Below are positions 11,845 through 24,200 of a DNA stretch of 64,000 nt, piece after piece. A program made the translations under genes and the position numbers. The notes under the pieces are model-generated. The model worked only from the letters and a program-made list of their open reading frames with translations, made no database searches and was not told the origin of the DNA. The stretch comes from Symbiotaphrina buchneri (taxonomy: Eukaryota > Ascomycota > Symbiotaphrinales > Symbiotaphrinaceae), in contig BCIG01000004.1 of NCBI GenBank assembly GCA_001599915.1, positions 310,001-374,000 on the forward strand. The letters are read 5' to 3'. Position 1 is the stretch's first letter, and every line of letters begins with the position of its first letter.

Positions 11845-13752
11845 GCTACCGTATGTGTGTGGTTGTCGAAAGAGGGGTGGAAGTGGTACGAGCATCTCCG
11901 TTAGCTGAGGACAAACGCTAAGTCCAGACCTTATCGCACAGGTACCTTAGTGCCCATTTCAGCCTCCCAGGTCGAGCGACTTGACTTCCGAATTGGCGTC
12001 CTTCAAGGTCACGTGCGCCAAGGACGATCAAACTGCCCTGCTCGGCAAATCATGGCGAGAACCGGACGATAAAGGCACCTAAGGGGAGGTACGCCGCAAG
12101 AAGTAGAGAGCCAAAAGGGTACTTTGAACCACGTACATCTCCAAGGGAGTGCATACGCAGGGTACTTGGGAGACGTACGGCTAGAGTACAGATACTCGTC
12201 GCTTTTAATCGTCTCCCTTGCGCTAGAAGGCCTCTTAGTGTGCTTCGAGACGATCATTCCCACAACGTCGTCATCCTCGTCATCGGCGCAATGTGGTCCT
12301 TCAACAACGTGCAATCTTGCCCATCCCTCGCTTGGAAAGCTCATGGCGCGGGCAGATCATCTCAACGCCGTGCTGTGAAAAGCTTCCGATCCAAAGCTTG
12401 TTGGTGCCTTGGGTGCACACCGGTTCGGCAACCTCCATAAGTTCCGGTATTATTGTACAAAGAAAGGATGGATCGACTGCTCCGTAGTGTCGTCTGTAAA
12501 TAGATACACGATTCCGCTATCCCTTCGTCCTGTTCGTCATATTTTCTCAGGTGAATTTCCTAGGAGGCAGGCTCATCACCATCGGCTTCTATGCTGTCGA
12601 TGTGTCGTTGCAGTGCGACTGTCCAAATGGTTACAGCGGATAAGTCCTGGGAAGATATGTAGTATGTAATCGATTATGGGGCCGCATACAAAATGATATG
12701 CCTTGGTGCCTGCAATTGAGAGGGTGCAAACCCACTGCCTTACACAGCCACACCGCTTTTTCCATAGCCATTACAGTTACATGTGCTACCAGATCGGCTG
12801 GCCGATCCGGACAAAGAACTGATCGTCGTTTGCCTTTTGGACGCAACGTGGGGGTCGCGTGCTGCTAGGAATGGCGTTGAGATCGTCATTGTCGATCACT
12901 GTCTGCTCCACGCGAAGCTCGCTTACACGACAGTAAGGTAGTTGATCAATTGAAACAAAAAGGTACATGACCTTGAGCTGAACGGAATAATGACATGAAT
13001 GACATCGACGGCGAATGGGAAAGGCGTCATCTCGACATATCATGAATCCAATATTGAGCCGCCTGGTTCTTTAGCCTCGGTAAGCCAGCTGTTTTCTGTG
13101 ACCACGGTCGTCATAGATCACCACCGTCGATTCCCACGTCGTTATACTTGGTAGAACCCGAGGAACGAATTTTCAACTGACATCGTTCATGGTAAAAGAG
13201 AAAATCTGTCCTTCACATAACAAAGATTATCTTACTACTACCTATTAGCTATAACTATTTGCAAGCAACATGCCTGACTGAGGCGAAGACCCCTAATGAT
13301 GATCTCTCGAAACTCCAGCAACCCTTCAGCAAATATAATAGCATATCCATCCGCCCATGCCAGCGCCTCCCAGCAAGCCCGCCTATGTATGAAGGGTATA
13401 AAGCAGTAGAAACCAGCAAAAGCTCAGAAGGGCTGGTAAAGTAAAGGGGATGCCAGCGCCATTTAATGGCAGTGTCTATTCTACAAAAGCAAGAGATCCA
13501 GCAACAGAAGATGAAAATATGCATCAGGACAAAAGGAAGCACGTCTCGCATCGAAAAGGGGCAGCCGCAAGCCAAGCGACGCCTCCCGAAGAGAAAACTC
13601 CGTTTTCTCAAGCCACGGGTCCGTCGGTCGGCTGGAAAGCGCCATGTCCGCGCCTTATTTTGGACGCGCCCTTTTATCTTCTCGAGAAGTGGACCAAGCC
13701 AAGGGAACAAGGGGACAAGGCGTACGTAGCTACGGCCGTTGAAGCTTTCACT

Positions 13753-15929
13753 TCATCCTCTCGGCTTGCGTCGTTTCTGTTTCCATTCGGCTTTCGCCAC
13801 TTTCATCAGAAGCTCCTCGTCCCTGATAGGTATCCACGAGGTCAAAACTTTCATTGCATTCTCGAAGTCCGAGTCGAGTAAGATCTCCCTCATGCCGTCG
13901 ATCAGAGCTGCCGAGGTAGCATGCAGCACGTCCAGGCACCCTGCAAACGAACCAATTCCAGCGCCTCGAGGGTTGACTGATACAGCATCATGGTCTCCTA
14001 GTAACATGAAGACATCCCAGACTCGTAGCTGGGCGGGAAACGGGATTGAGTAATTAAAGAGCGTCAGATACCAACGAGTACCGTAAGCCGTAGACGTAAT
14101 GCCTAGATCATTCTATATTGAGCCGAGTTAGTGAGTTTCTTCCCGACATAGATTGTTCCAAATCAACCCGTACTCTGAGTTCGACGAAAATTACTTACCA
14201 GTTTCGTTGCAACGTCCCCACCAGCAAGCCACTTTTGCTCAAACTCGTTCAGTGCTTCCATCAAGCCTTCAAAACCGGATTGGTACAGTTGTTTCAGGCC
14301 TCGAAGGTCCCAGAGTCGCACCATCATCACGAACGCCGTCTCTTCGTCATAGTAGCAGAGCAGCGTGGCAGCAAGAGAGGCCATGCCCTGAACATATCCT
14401 ATATCAGGAAAGTATAATGAAAGGGCGTGAAGGACGCGGAATAGCAGACGTTGACCTCCTGCATATCTTCTCCGAAACATGATATGACTGTTAATGGTCC
14501 GTGGGACGTCGATATCGATTTGCACATCGTCGGCACAGCTCTCCTCTTGGAGCTCGTGGAATGTCGTGGTGAGCTCCTCATCAGACGGGCTATTCTTCGC
14601 TCTCTTAGCACTTGCCGTCAGGAAAGCATGCCATGCAGCGGCTCGCCAGCTGTCGGGTATGCCCTTCCATGTCCTCGAAATAAGTTTGGGATCCCTCGTA
14701 TCAAACTCGAACTCCATCCCGCCGCCTGTTCTCTTTTCTTTGATGACAACCCTGGCCATTCTCCTCCATTTATCCTCTCTGTGTCGCTCTTTCTTCTTCA
14801 AGTCGACACCAGACTTCCCTCCTTCCTCCGTCTCAGCTATGTCTGCTAGCCCAGGCGGGAGTGTGAGCATGTCTCCAGCTTCGTCCATCCATCTTCTGTT
14901 CTTGTTATAGGGGAGACGGTTTGCAGCAGAGCGAAACGGACGACGTGATCTTTCGAAGGACATGGCACTATGGACAGAATCCATGGAGCTGGAAGGCTTC
15001 AAAGACTGTTTCGACGTTCTTCTACTGGGACCACGAATTATCGAGGAACGAGCGGTCCCAGCTTTGGAGGAACTGCGGTATAAGGAAGACCTTTTCCGTG
15101 GCTGCTGAGAAGCTGAAAACAAAACCGTGGAGACCCTCTGTGGACGCTGTGGTTCGGGGTTTACCAGTCTGTCGGTCTTGGTGGATCCATATCCTGAGGA
15201 ACCAAGTCTTGGACGAGCAATGAACCCATATCTGTCAACATCTTTCCCATCCACGTCTTCCCAATCCTCAATGCCCCCTGCTCTCTCAAATTCCTTGACA
15301 GCATGCGAAGCGTGGTTGAGCTTTGAGTCCTCCATCTCTGCAGCACCATGCTCATACATAGACCTGACTCGGTGTGAGAGCACATCCTCGTCCGCAGATA
15401 GGACCCTGCCGGCACCTGATGCCGAACGCGAACCGGAAACAGTGCCGCCACGTGCGGTCTTTGATGTCTCTTGGGAATTACCGATGCTTGCCCCCAAATC
15501 GGTAATCTTCTTACCATCTATTAACATGCTCCCTCTATTTGAGAATGACAACTGCTTCCCAACAAGACCCATGAAGCTGTCCGTAGGGATGTCCGTTGTA
15601 ATACCTGAAAACGTCGTCTCCGGCGAATGGCCCTCATCATCGGCGGCGCGATCACTAGGACTGGTACTTCTTGCGGTAGAGCTCGTTGGAGCTATCCCGG
15701 AGTCTCTTCTCTTGTCACCAGTGAGACGAGAGGCTGGTCGGAGCGCAGGAGAACGCGACTGCGGGGGGGAGGGCGGTCTGGCGAAAGAGACACTCGGACT
15801 TGCAGTGGATGATGATGGCGGGGTCGCGACAGCAACAGCAATCGGGGGCTTGCCAAACTTCGTCTCTTCGTATTTGACAGCCTTCAGGGCTTCATCGGTC
15901 CCAGAATGAGACGCCTCGAGAGATGTCAT
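13753..15929 (-). CDS. TBC-domain Rab GTPase-activating protein
   Basis: Two exons, 15929-14199 and 14112-13753, join in phase 0 (KL to NDLGITSTAYGTRW) across an 86-bp intron; 696 residues. The first ~390 residues are Ser/Pro/Arg-rich and disordered. The TBC domain fills the C-terminal half: KGIPDSWRAAAWHAFL; the arginine finger in IDIDVPRT near residue 475; the glutamine finger in GYVQGM; TRWYLTLF; and the RVWDVFMLLGD helix. Both catalytic fingers of a dual-finger RabGAP are present, so it should stimulate GTP hydrolysis by a Rab (Ypt) GTPase in membrane trafficking; which Rab cannot be told. The end has a highly conserved-looking block (LIDGMREILLDSDFENAMKV). The ATG at 15929 is the first in frame. 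Confidence 0.9.
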
Positions 15930-16739
15930 GTCGAGAAGGAAAGGACGACTGTCGCATTCTTCCCGGATGCGCTCAGTCTTCTCGGCCAGTTGAACAGGAT
16001 GAGGCGACTACCCGATCCCAAAGGACGCGTAACAGGGAACAGGGTCTGAAGTCTTTAAGGTACACACGATCTTGCAAAGGCGCTCATCGTGTTGGACAAT
16101 TGTGCAAGCGTACAGATTATTGAAACGCCGGATCGGTATTATGGTTGCAGAAATATACCTTATGAAAGAAAGGGGAATGTGACTCCCGAGGGCACGCTAA
16201 TTACGGTTCCTGATTCGTCTGACACCCTCTAGTACGAGGCACCATACCGTACCTGGAGGTACACAACCGGATGCATGCTGCACTAAGGTACAGTACCTTA
16301 CGCAAATTACTTCCGAGGCTGTTAACATTTCGATCTGTAAGACGGTACGGATCTTGGACACTATCGATAGCCCAAGATCACCCTGATCGCCAGGGCACCA
16401 TAAGGCCTCAGACACAGCGCCCTTCAAGCAGTCGTAACCACATCCAGAGGTCCGAAATGGCATCGCAAAGACTTCAGAAGAAATGTATTGCGGAATTCTT
16501 TCAATTCAAGGCTGATGCCTGACAAGATATGTGACGAGTAGGTCGGAACATATCATACAAAGCTCAAACAAGGAAACAATTCGTATTCATATCACCACAT
16601 ACGCAATCAAGCCACCCCAACACCGCATCTCAGCATTTAGCAACATGGTGACCGGACCAAACCACGGCGAATCCATCCGGCTAGCGGTGCTAGTCAGTCC
16701 ATTCGCGCAATCTGCCCCCGTCTCGGGGCAAAGTCGAGC
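15930..16739. other. Intergenic between TBC gene and b561-like gene
   Basis: About 0.8 kb holding the 5' side of the TBC gene and the 3' side of the b561-like gene. It carries a perfect palindrome TAAGGTAC-a-GTACCTTA at 16284-16300. No gene is seen. Confidence 0.5.
16284..16300. repeat. Perfect TAAGGTAC palindrome
   Basis: Eight-base arms TAAGGTAC and GTACCTTA surround one central A. This is the cleanest copy of the AAGGTA/TACCTT motif family that recurs in the intergenic DNA here. It could be a protein-binding site or a small hairpin. Confidence 0.6.
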
Positions 16740-17649
16740 TCAAAAGCCAAGTTTCCGCTTCTTGATCCTCGGTACAATTCCAACAAGGATGAATACGGCG
16801 GGTACAATCGTAGCCCATAACTGAATGTGCAGCACGTTCTTGCTATAGTCGGTCTGAGTTGCCGCCGATACGGTGGCCAGCGCCAGAATGAGGATGATAT
16901 AGCCGCTGATCCTATGGTATTTGTACAACTTCTTCCCGTTATTCACGCTGCCGTAAAGCGTCGGAGTAAAGTACTGTGTGAAGCCGACGAATGTCTGGAT
17001 GAAGAAGAGGATATATGTGATCAAGCCTAGGATAGCATGCGGCGATTCGAAGTGGGTGCCGTTATGGGCGAATTTGTTGTATTCGATTACAATCAGCCCT
17101 GCAATTAGAGCTGAAATTCCCACGCCATTGAAGACCGCGTGCATGTTCGCACCCAGAATCTTCTGTGGAGAAGTTTATGTCGGTTGGAGGATGAGGATAC
17201 CTTGTACGACAAGGAGTAGGGCGGCCGAATTAAGTAACTGCCTGAAAGTAAGCAATAAAGTCCCCCAACATCTCTAAATCCTCTAGATTACCGGATGGGC
17301 GGAGAAAAGAATCAAAGGATGGAGAAATATCGAAGCCCAGATGACTGCGGCAAGCTGTATGATTTCAGCACTCTGCCTACGGAGATTGTCTGCTGTTTGC
17401 TTACTATCCATATTCCCGCTTGTGCGATTATGGCAGTGCCTTCAAGAACATGTCAGTAGCCTGTGGAGAGAAGGGGTTCTCCCACAGAATGCGGGGGTGA
17501 ATAGACATGCCCATGACCAGATTGAATTGTAAGCCTTTATCTCCTTGCTGTGTTGCGTCTCCCGCCCGTCCAAGCAAGGGTTCGGTTTCCGCGTCACCCT
17601 GGCCAAGGACAGCCGGATTCCCATCTGGAATACCTGTTGCAGAAGCCAT
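16740..17649 (-). CDS. Cytochrome b561/ferric reductase-like membrane protein, with an in-frame stop
   Basis: Four exons: 17649-17511, 17439-17405, 17354-17292 and 17237-16740. The join reads ...LQFNLVMG-TAIIAQAGIWI-LAAVIWASIFLHPLILFSAHP-LLNSAALLL, then the b561 transmembrane core (MHAVFNGVGI, FESPHAILGLITYI, YKYHRISGYIIL) with the spaced histidines expected to bind haem. It should be an electron-transfer membrane protein of about 244 residues. Two oddities: intron 1 fits only as GC-AG (GCATGT donor, AAG acceptor), and the codon at 17177-17175 is TAA where relatives, as I recall them, have His in QPTHT. The stop would cut the protein after 99 residues. A GT...AG segment 17200-17111 of exactly 90 nt contains the stop and could be removed in frame, but with loss of one conserved His helix. 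It may be a pseudogene, an alternatively spliced gene or a sequence error. An upstream in-frame ATG at 17715 is possible. Confidence 0.72.
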
Positions 17650-18258
17650 GTTTTGCGATTTACTCCTGACTGTCTGGCGGGACCTCGCAGTTGACGATGG
17701 AGCACTCGACTTCATGAACGGGACATGCGGGGTAACAGGAATGGCTGATTGTTAAGAACGGCCATAAATGGCGGGAGCTGCAGCTGTTCTCCCATGCCAA
17801 GCAGGTCCGTTTCGACCAATGACCGTGATCTGCTTGGAAATCAATCTTCCTCCACCGCTCCAGCTATCTAGAGGTATATTTATTATGGACTTCCATAAGG
17901 TTCGTCAAAATTTATTAAAACATTTAGGATTCCTGCAGAGCATGTTGCTTCGCTATCTGAGACAGGAACCTTCATAAGCAGAATTTTATGCAACTGATCA
18001 AATCGTTTCTTTAATGCTCTAGAAATGTACCCAAGATGGGGTTCATGGACAATCATCACGCAAACGGTGGTATCCGTCAGCAATGCCCCCCGGAAACGCC
18101 GTGCCCATGCTTTGCGAAACACATGCCATGCCGAAAATACGACCCTCTTGAGACTTATACCCTTCTGAAATGGACCGCCTAACGCCTGAAGAGGTCACCC
18201 CCAAGTGTACAAGTACCCTTCGTTGACCCAATGCTGCACAAAGTGATGCTGCGTTGAT
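17650..18258. other. Intergenic between b561-like gene and histidine kinase
   Basis: About 0.6 kb containing the upstream region of the b561-like gene and the 3' flank of the histidine kinase. No gene or clear motif is seen. Confidence 0.5.
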
Positions 18259-21200
18259 CTAATCCGCAGCTGTGTCTTTATGTTCCTGCTTCTCGCTGAG
18301 AGAAGTCGCTGAGCCATTAATACTATTATCTCGACGACGGACCGCTAAATTTTCCGTATGTGAAACTTCGCTTTCACCCAGGTCCGCTGCCACACGATTG
18401 GAAGTTGTCCGTCTCGAAGGCGTTGGCCGGACGCTGATCGAAGACGGATTCTTGTCATCAGTCGCCACGCTGACCGTACTGCCCGGGGCTTTAGAATGTG
18501 CAAGGTTCAGTGAGGCGCCTCCGGATTCGGCAGCCTTCATGGCATTACTTGCCATGTCGTCTGCTTCCCTCTGCAAGTTTGGAATTATTCTGTTCGGCTG
18601 CTCAAGGTAGTCTTCAAGCATCTTCTTCAAAACATCAGCCCGGACAGGCTTCGCCAGATAATTGTTCATCCCAGCATCAATGCACTTCTCCCGATCTCCT
18701 CGAATAGCAGAAGCAGTCATGGCGATTACCCTAAGAATTGTCAGCATCGTCTAGGATCGCCATCAAGGGAGGTACATACAGCACGCCGCGAACGGCGGGG
18801 TTGGGATCTTTCCTAATCTCCTTGGTAGCGTCGTACCCATCCAAGACTGGCATTTGCACCTTTTGATTGTTAGACGTGAAACACAAATACGAATTACTCG
18901 CACACTTACATCCATGAGAACAAGATGATAGGGATTTCCTTCGTTTGCCTTTTTCCTCAGAGCGTCTACCGTCTGACGACCATCGCTATAAGCATCTGCT
19001 TTGAACCCTAATTTGGCGACAAAGGACATCGCGATTCTCTGGTTGATGGGGTTGTCTTCCGCTATGCAGATTCGAAGTTTATCCCTTGGGACCCGTGACA
19101 GATCGATAATGTCACTCGGACGGCCGCTTGGCGGGGGCGATTGAGCCTTAGGTGGAGAGTAGATTGCCATCGGATCAGGATCCTTGCGTTCTTTTCTATC
19201 GAGTCGGCCGCTCGATGCTTTGGCGTCCTTGGGTGCCTTCGGAAATTTCAAGGTAAAGTAAACGGTGGTGCCTACTCCCGGTTCGGATTTGAGCCATATC
19301 TTGCCGGACAAGACGTTCTCAATGATGGCTTTGCAAATACTGAGCCCGAGGCCGCTTCCTCCATAGCTTCTGGCAGTACTACTGTCAGCCTGGGAAAAGG
19401 GCAGAAATAGCCGCTTCAGCTGCTCTTCTGTAATACCGATACCAGTATCAGCAACGGAAAAGGTCACTTGTATGCTCTCATCTGTCTCCACGTCAGGAGT
19501 AGCTTCAACCGTAACAGAACCCTTCTGCGTGAATTTGTAGCTGTTACTCAACAGATTCATAAAGATCTGATGCAATCGGACAGGGTCTCCCATAACGAGA
19601 AGGTCTTTGTCCAAACGTAGCTTCTCAATCGTCTGCAGACCTTTCTCCAGGTTGGTGAAAGCCAGTGCTCTTACAACTTCCGTGACTGTTTCGTGTAGGT
19701 TCAGCGGTACAGAGAACATCTGCATTTTGCCTGCCTCAAGTTTTGAAAAGTCGAGAATGTCGTTGATGACAGTTAGGAGGGTATCGGCGCAAACACGAAT
19801 GGAATCGGCATAATCCATTTGTTCCTTGGTCATTTTTGTGCCCTTTAGCAGCTCAGACATGCCAATGACCCCATTAAGAGGTGTCCGTAGCTCATGGGAA
19901 ACGTTGGCTAAAAACATGGACTTGGCTCGCGCAGCTTCTTCCTTCAAGAGAACATTGCGCATAGCTTCCGCTTCGGCAAGTTTGGCCTTCTTCTCTGCTT
20001 CCCTAGCGTGTGCCAATGCCCTCTTCTGAGACTCAATCATCGACACATTCGACTGAGAGACCTTCTGAACGCGTTTGAAAAGTAGTGCATTCGCGATGCT
20101 TATACCCATCTGATTGGTGAGCAGTTGAAGCACCGTCAAATTCCTGTCAGTGAAGGAACTAGGTTGTCCTTCCAAATATAACATTCCAAGGAGCGTGTCG
20201 CCACCATGAATAATCGGAAGTGCGATGACAGCTTTACCAGCGGGGTTCTTCGCCAAATAAGAGTCGGATACGTTGGCAAATCTCTCATCCTCCAACAAAT
20301 TAGGTAAGAAAACTGTGTCCTTGAACCGAAGGGAGTAAAGGATGACCTGTTTTGACACTTGATTTTCCACTTCCGAAAGAGGTAGACCTGATTGGAAAGC
20401 CGTCACTCCATTTTCAGGATCACCACTTGCAGCAACGCTCCAGCCGGAATGCTCGTCATCAACTACTATCGCAGCGAAATCTGCTTGACCCCCTGCGGAG
20501 TCCAAGATGATCTCGGTCATCTTGGCTAACAAGCGATCCACCTGCAGTTCGGAGGAGATGACTTGACTGGAAGTCAGGATCGACGTAAGATCGATCATAT
20601 CTAAGCCCAGACCAGCCAGACCCGGACTGCTATTCTTCGACTCCTCCATACTGGTGACTGCGTTGGCATTGGCCGGAGTGATCCAAGCTTGTGTCCGATC
20701 CTGTGCGCCGCTAGGGCTGAATGTACGTGTAAGTTGCCGCTCACCTTCGTCTGGCTCGGGTTGATATTGTTGATTGAGGGCGATGTCGCCGATTAGGTCT
20801 GTCTGACACCCGACTTCAGCCGTGCGCAGGTGCTTTGCCGTCTTCATGAGAGACTCATTCCTGTTGAGGAGTTGCCTCGATTTGGCAAAGGCACTGATGC
20901 GGTTATAGGCAGCTATAGCATCTCCCAAGATCGTGCGAGCTGTACGTCTCGCGCCTTGTCTCATGCAGCATTCTCCCATAAGCTCGAAAGTGAGGGCCTC
21001 CTCAAGGATAAACTCGTGTTGTTGGCAATGATCCAAGGCATCTTCATAGCCTCGGATTGCCGCTCCATAATCACCACTTAAATCATCGAGCTCAGCTTTC
21101 AGGAGAAGGGTCCACATGCTGTAGTTGACGTCGCTGACGGCCTGCCACTCCTGTATTTTCTCTTTATATTGCGTTGCTGTCTTGATGGTCTCTTCTCGAG

Positions 21201-24200
21201 CCACAGTGCTAGGGTTGTTGCGTGCAGAAGCGATCAACGAGAGCGCAAGATAAAAGAGCATAAAAGGTGCGTTGCGAATAGACCACAATTCATCGATTGA
21301 AGAAAGGCATCGATTGCCGGTCACTATTGCTGTCTCATAATGCCCAAAAAGGTACAGTGGCATCATAGCAAGGGTATGATATAGGTCAAGAGGTCGTTCA
21401 GCGTTCGATGATCGGTTCTGTATGAGTGCAAGATACTGCTGCGTATTGTGATACTGATCACACATTACCTCCGATGCAGAAGTGAAGTTCGTTTTTCCTT
21501 GGAGCGCTCTTGCTACCTGTCGGGCAGCGACAAGCATTGTCCCACCCCGAAGGTCATCTTCCCAGTCCTTGATATCTTCGGGTCCGAATATGCAGAAGTC
21601 CTCGAGTTCAACCATATCTTCACCAGCATAGAGTTTGCAGACAGCCGCAGAGCCAAGGTTCAATAATGCCAGGTTCCTGTCACCGGAAGTCGTAATGGCG
21701 CTCATCGCGTTTTCCAAGATAGGGAGCTGCTGCCGCACATGCTCTTGAAGATGTGCGACAAAGAGCGAGTGTACCGTAAGGCCTCGTCCAATTGCGTAAG
21801 TATCTTGAAACTTATAGATCAGAGCTTTCCCGATATCGCCGAGAAATAATCCATAACTGATATTGCTGAAGCGAGCGATGGCTACAGTAGCAAGATGTAA
21901 GTATCCCAGGCCCACTTGGGAATAAGATCCTTTCTCGAGATGATATGTTACCATTTGCATAGCCATCTCATAGAATAATAATGCGTCGGTCCAGAAGGCT
22001 GCACTGACGATTTCGATCAGCACTGCTCCAGTGGCTGTAAGAATGCGATCTTCAGTCATTGGCTTTTCCAGAAGCTCCTCGCGGTCCATCGAAAGCAAGC
22101 GTTTAGAAAGCTCTTGAAAGGATTTGTCGCAATCAGCCCAACTGACGTCTCGAACCTCGAACCCAAGAGTAGCAGAACATTTCTTCAAAGACTGATAAGC
22201 AGCTTGTGTATCGCCTCTTTGCGCAAAGAGCCGGCTCTGAAGGATCCAAGCCGGTGCTTTATCCACTGCATTTCTAGCTTTCTCGAAGCACACTTGAAGC
22301 ATATCGAGCGCCGTTTCGGACTGGTTCTGATACCAGTAACATTCAGCCATACGGGTGTGCAATTCTGTACATGTCAGTATACATTACGGCCGACTTCTGA
22401 ATCACCTACGTAATGTCTCCTCATAGTAGCAATCTGGCTTTTCCTCATCCCAAGGATTATCTTGTAGCAGGGTCATACAGCTTTGAAATAACCCCAACGC
22501 GGTGTTTCGTGCCCCGCTTTCACTGGCCTTCAGGGCAGCTTGAAATAACAGTTCACGATAAGAAGCCCTAAAAGATACGCGCTCCTTTATGAGATTCACC
22601 GCCATACGAACATGTTCGCTGCGAGCATAGAGATTGCGTTCGTCCAAGTTGTGGTACTTCATGAGTGTCTGCGCAATCAAGTAGTGCATCTTCTCAAGCT
22701 TGTGCCGTTCCCTCAACATGCCCGCAGCCTCGACCAGTCGGTCGTGCGAGAAACGGAACTGGTCCTCTTCCTCAGCGGGAACAAGGATATAAGCCTGGAG
22801 TGCCGCCTGGAGTCCGTTCATAGCATCGGCCTGGGATTCATAGAAAAGGTCATCGTCTCTGTGAGAAGGATTGGACTCGTCCCTGTCTTTTTCTGATCCC
22901 TCGGAATCAGATGATTCCTGTCCGCTATCATAGTCAAATTCACCACTCATTAGCTTTTGAACTAGAGTGAAGGAAAATGTATGTCCCAGCAACGAAGCCC
23001 AGGCCAGGATTTTCCTTGAAGCTTTGGGCAACTCCTGTAATCTTTGTAGGGTGAAGTCTCGTGTAAGTTGTTGTCCATACTTCTCGGACTGGAAATGTTT
23101 GAATATCCGATCTAAATCGAAATCCCAACGAGTTGACTTCCAATCATACCAGATGCAGTTCTTGCGATAGCATGTGTCGAGCATCTCCCGCATGAAGAAA
23201 ACGTTGCCATCTGATTTCTCCTGCACTACCATTGCCAATGGCAGGATCTCTTCTGGGCGACGTGAAAGCGTCGCAGAAACATACGAGACAATATCTTCTT
23301 CGCTCATAGGGCGAAGTTCGATCTTGGTGATATGCGCATTTTCGCTTTCCAGCACCGAACGAGCCTTTTCAGGGACAATTTCCTCTGGGCGATATGTGAC
23401 CTTGTCTTTATTAGTAGACGGGATATCAAGCTTGGCAAACGACTTACAATAAGTAGCAGCTTGATCTTGGCAGCAACAATAGCAGTGATAAGCTCCAGAC
23501 TCTCCTCATCTGCGAATTGCAGATCATCGAGACAAAGGCAGATAAACTTATGTCGCGTAAGCATTCGCAGCACATCAAGGAATGTCTCCACAAAACGCAT
23601 CGACCGGGAGGACGAGCCTCCTCTCAAGAAGCGGGTGGTAGCCGCAGCATCAAAATTGCTGCTGCCTGATGAGCTTCCTGACGAGGAGAGATCCAATCTC
23701 GCAGTATCAGAGGAGAGACTGGCGGTGCCTATTGTTTTCGAACTGCTAAAATTCGGTTGTGAGAAAGGCATAGTGACAGGTGACGGTCTCTTGCGATCAG
23801 CGTTACCACTGAGTAGAAATTCTGGAAGGTCGAGCATGACATGAAGCGCAGGCCAGATAGGTTTCACATAGTTCCTCAGAATGTTATGAAACTCGGTCGT
23901 CACTTCGGACTCTGAAAATATTTGCCGGAACAAGGAACTCATAAGTTTCAGGACAGGTTCGAACGGTGCTTTCTTAGCTTGATCAAACTTCGCAGTTGCG
24001 AAATAGCCATGCCGTCTCGCGTCCACTTGCACACTCTGCACCAGACATGACTTGCCCAAGCCAGCTGCTCCAGCAATGCTGACAACTTCACACCGGACTC
24101 GGCGGCGCACTTTATGGCTGTTTTGCCGTCGTGTCGGTGAAGGTCCACTGGAATTAGCTCCTTCACCAGAAGTGGGACCATCTGTGGCCAGAATTTGAGA

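Larger units (their letters stand above)
7942..13752. other. Long gene-poor intergenic region
   Basis: This 5.8 kb stretch lacks any supportable gene. All reading frames are below about 165 residues, are interrupted, and resemble no family I know. Minor features are a GACGAAAAA tandem (9743-9769), TACCTTAC at 9271-9278, TAAGGTAAG near 10177 and TACTCCGTA at 11836-11844. Two minus-strand frames at 10907-11576 have a hydrophobic stretch but no convincing splice structure. It may hold lncRNA, long 5' UTRs or a decayed gene; nothing is clear. Confidence 0.45.

Noticed and set aside
15127-15909. 260-residue plus-strand frame
   Set aside because: It is the antisense shadow of the Ser/Pro-rich part of the TBC gene.
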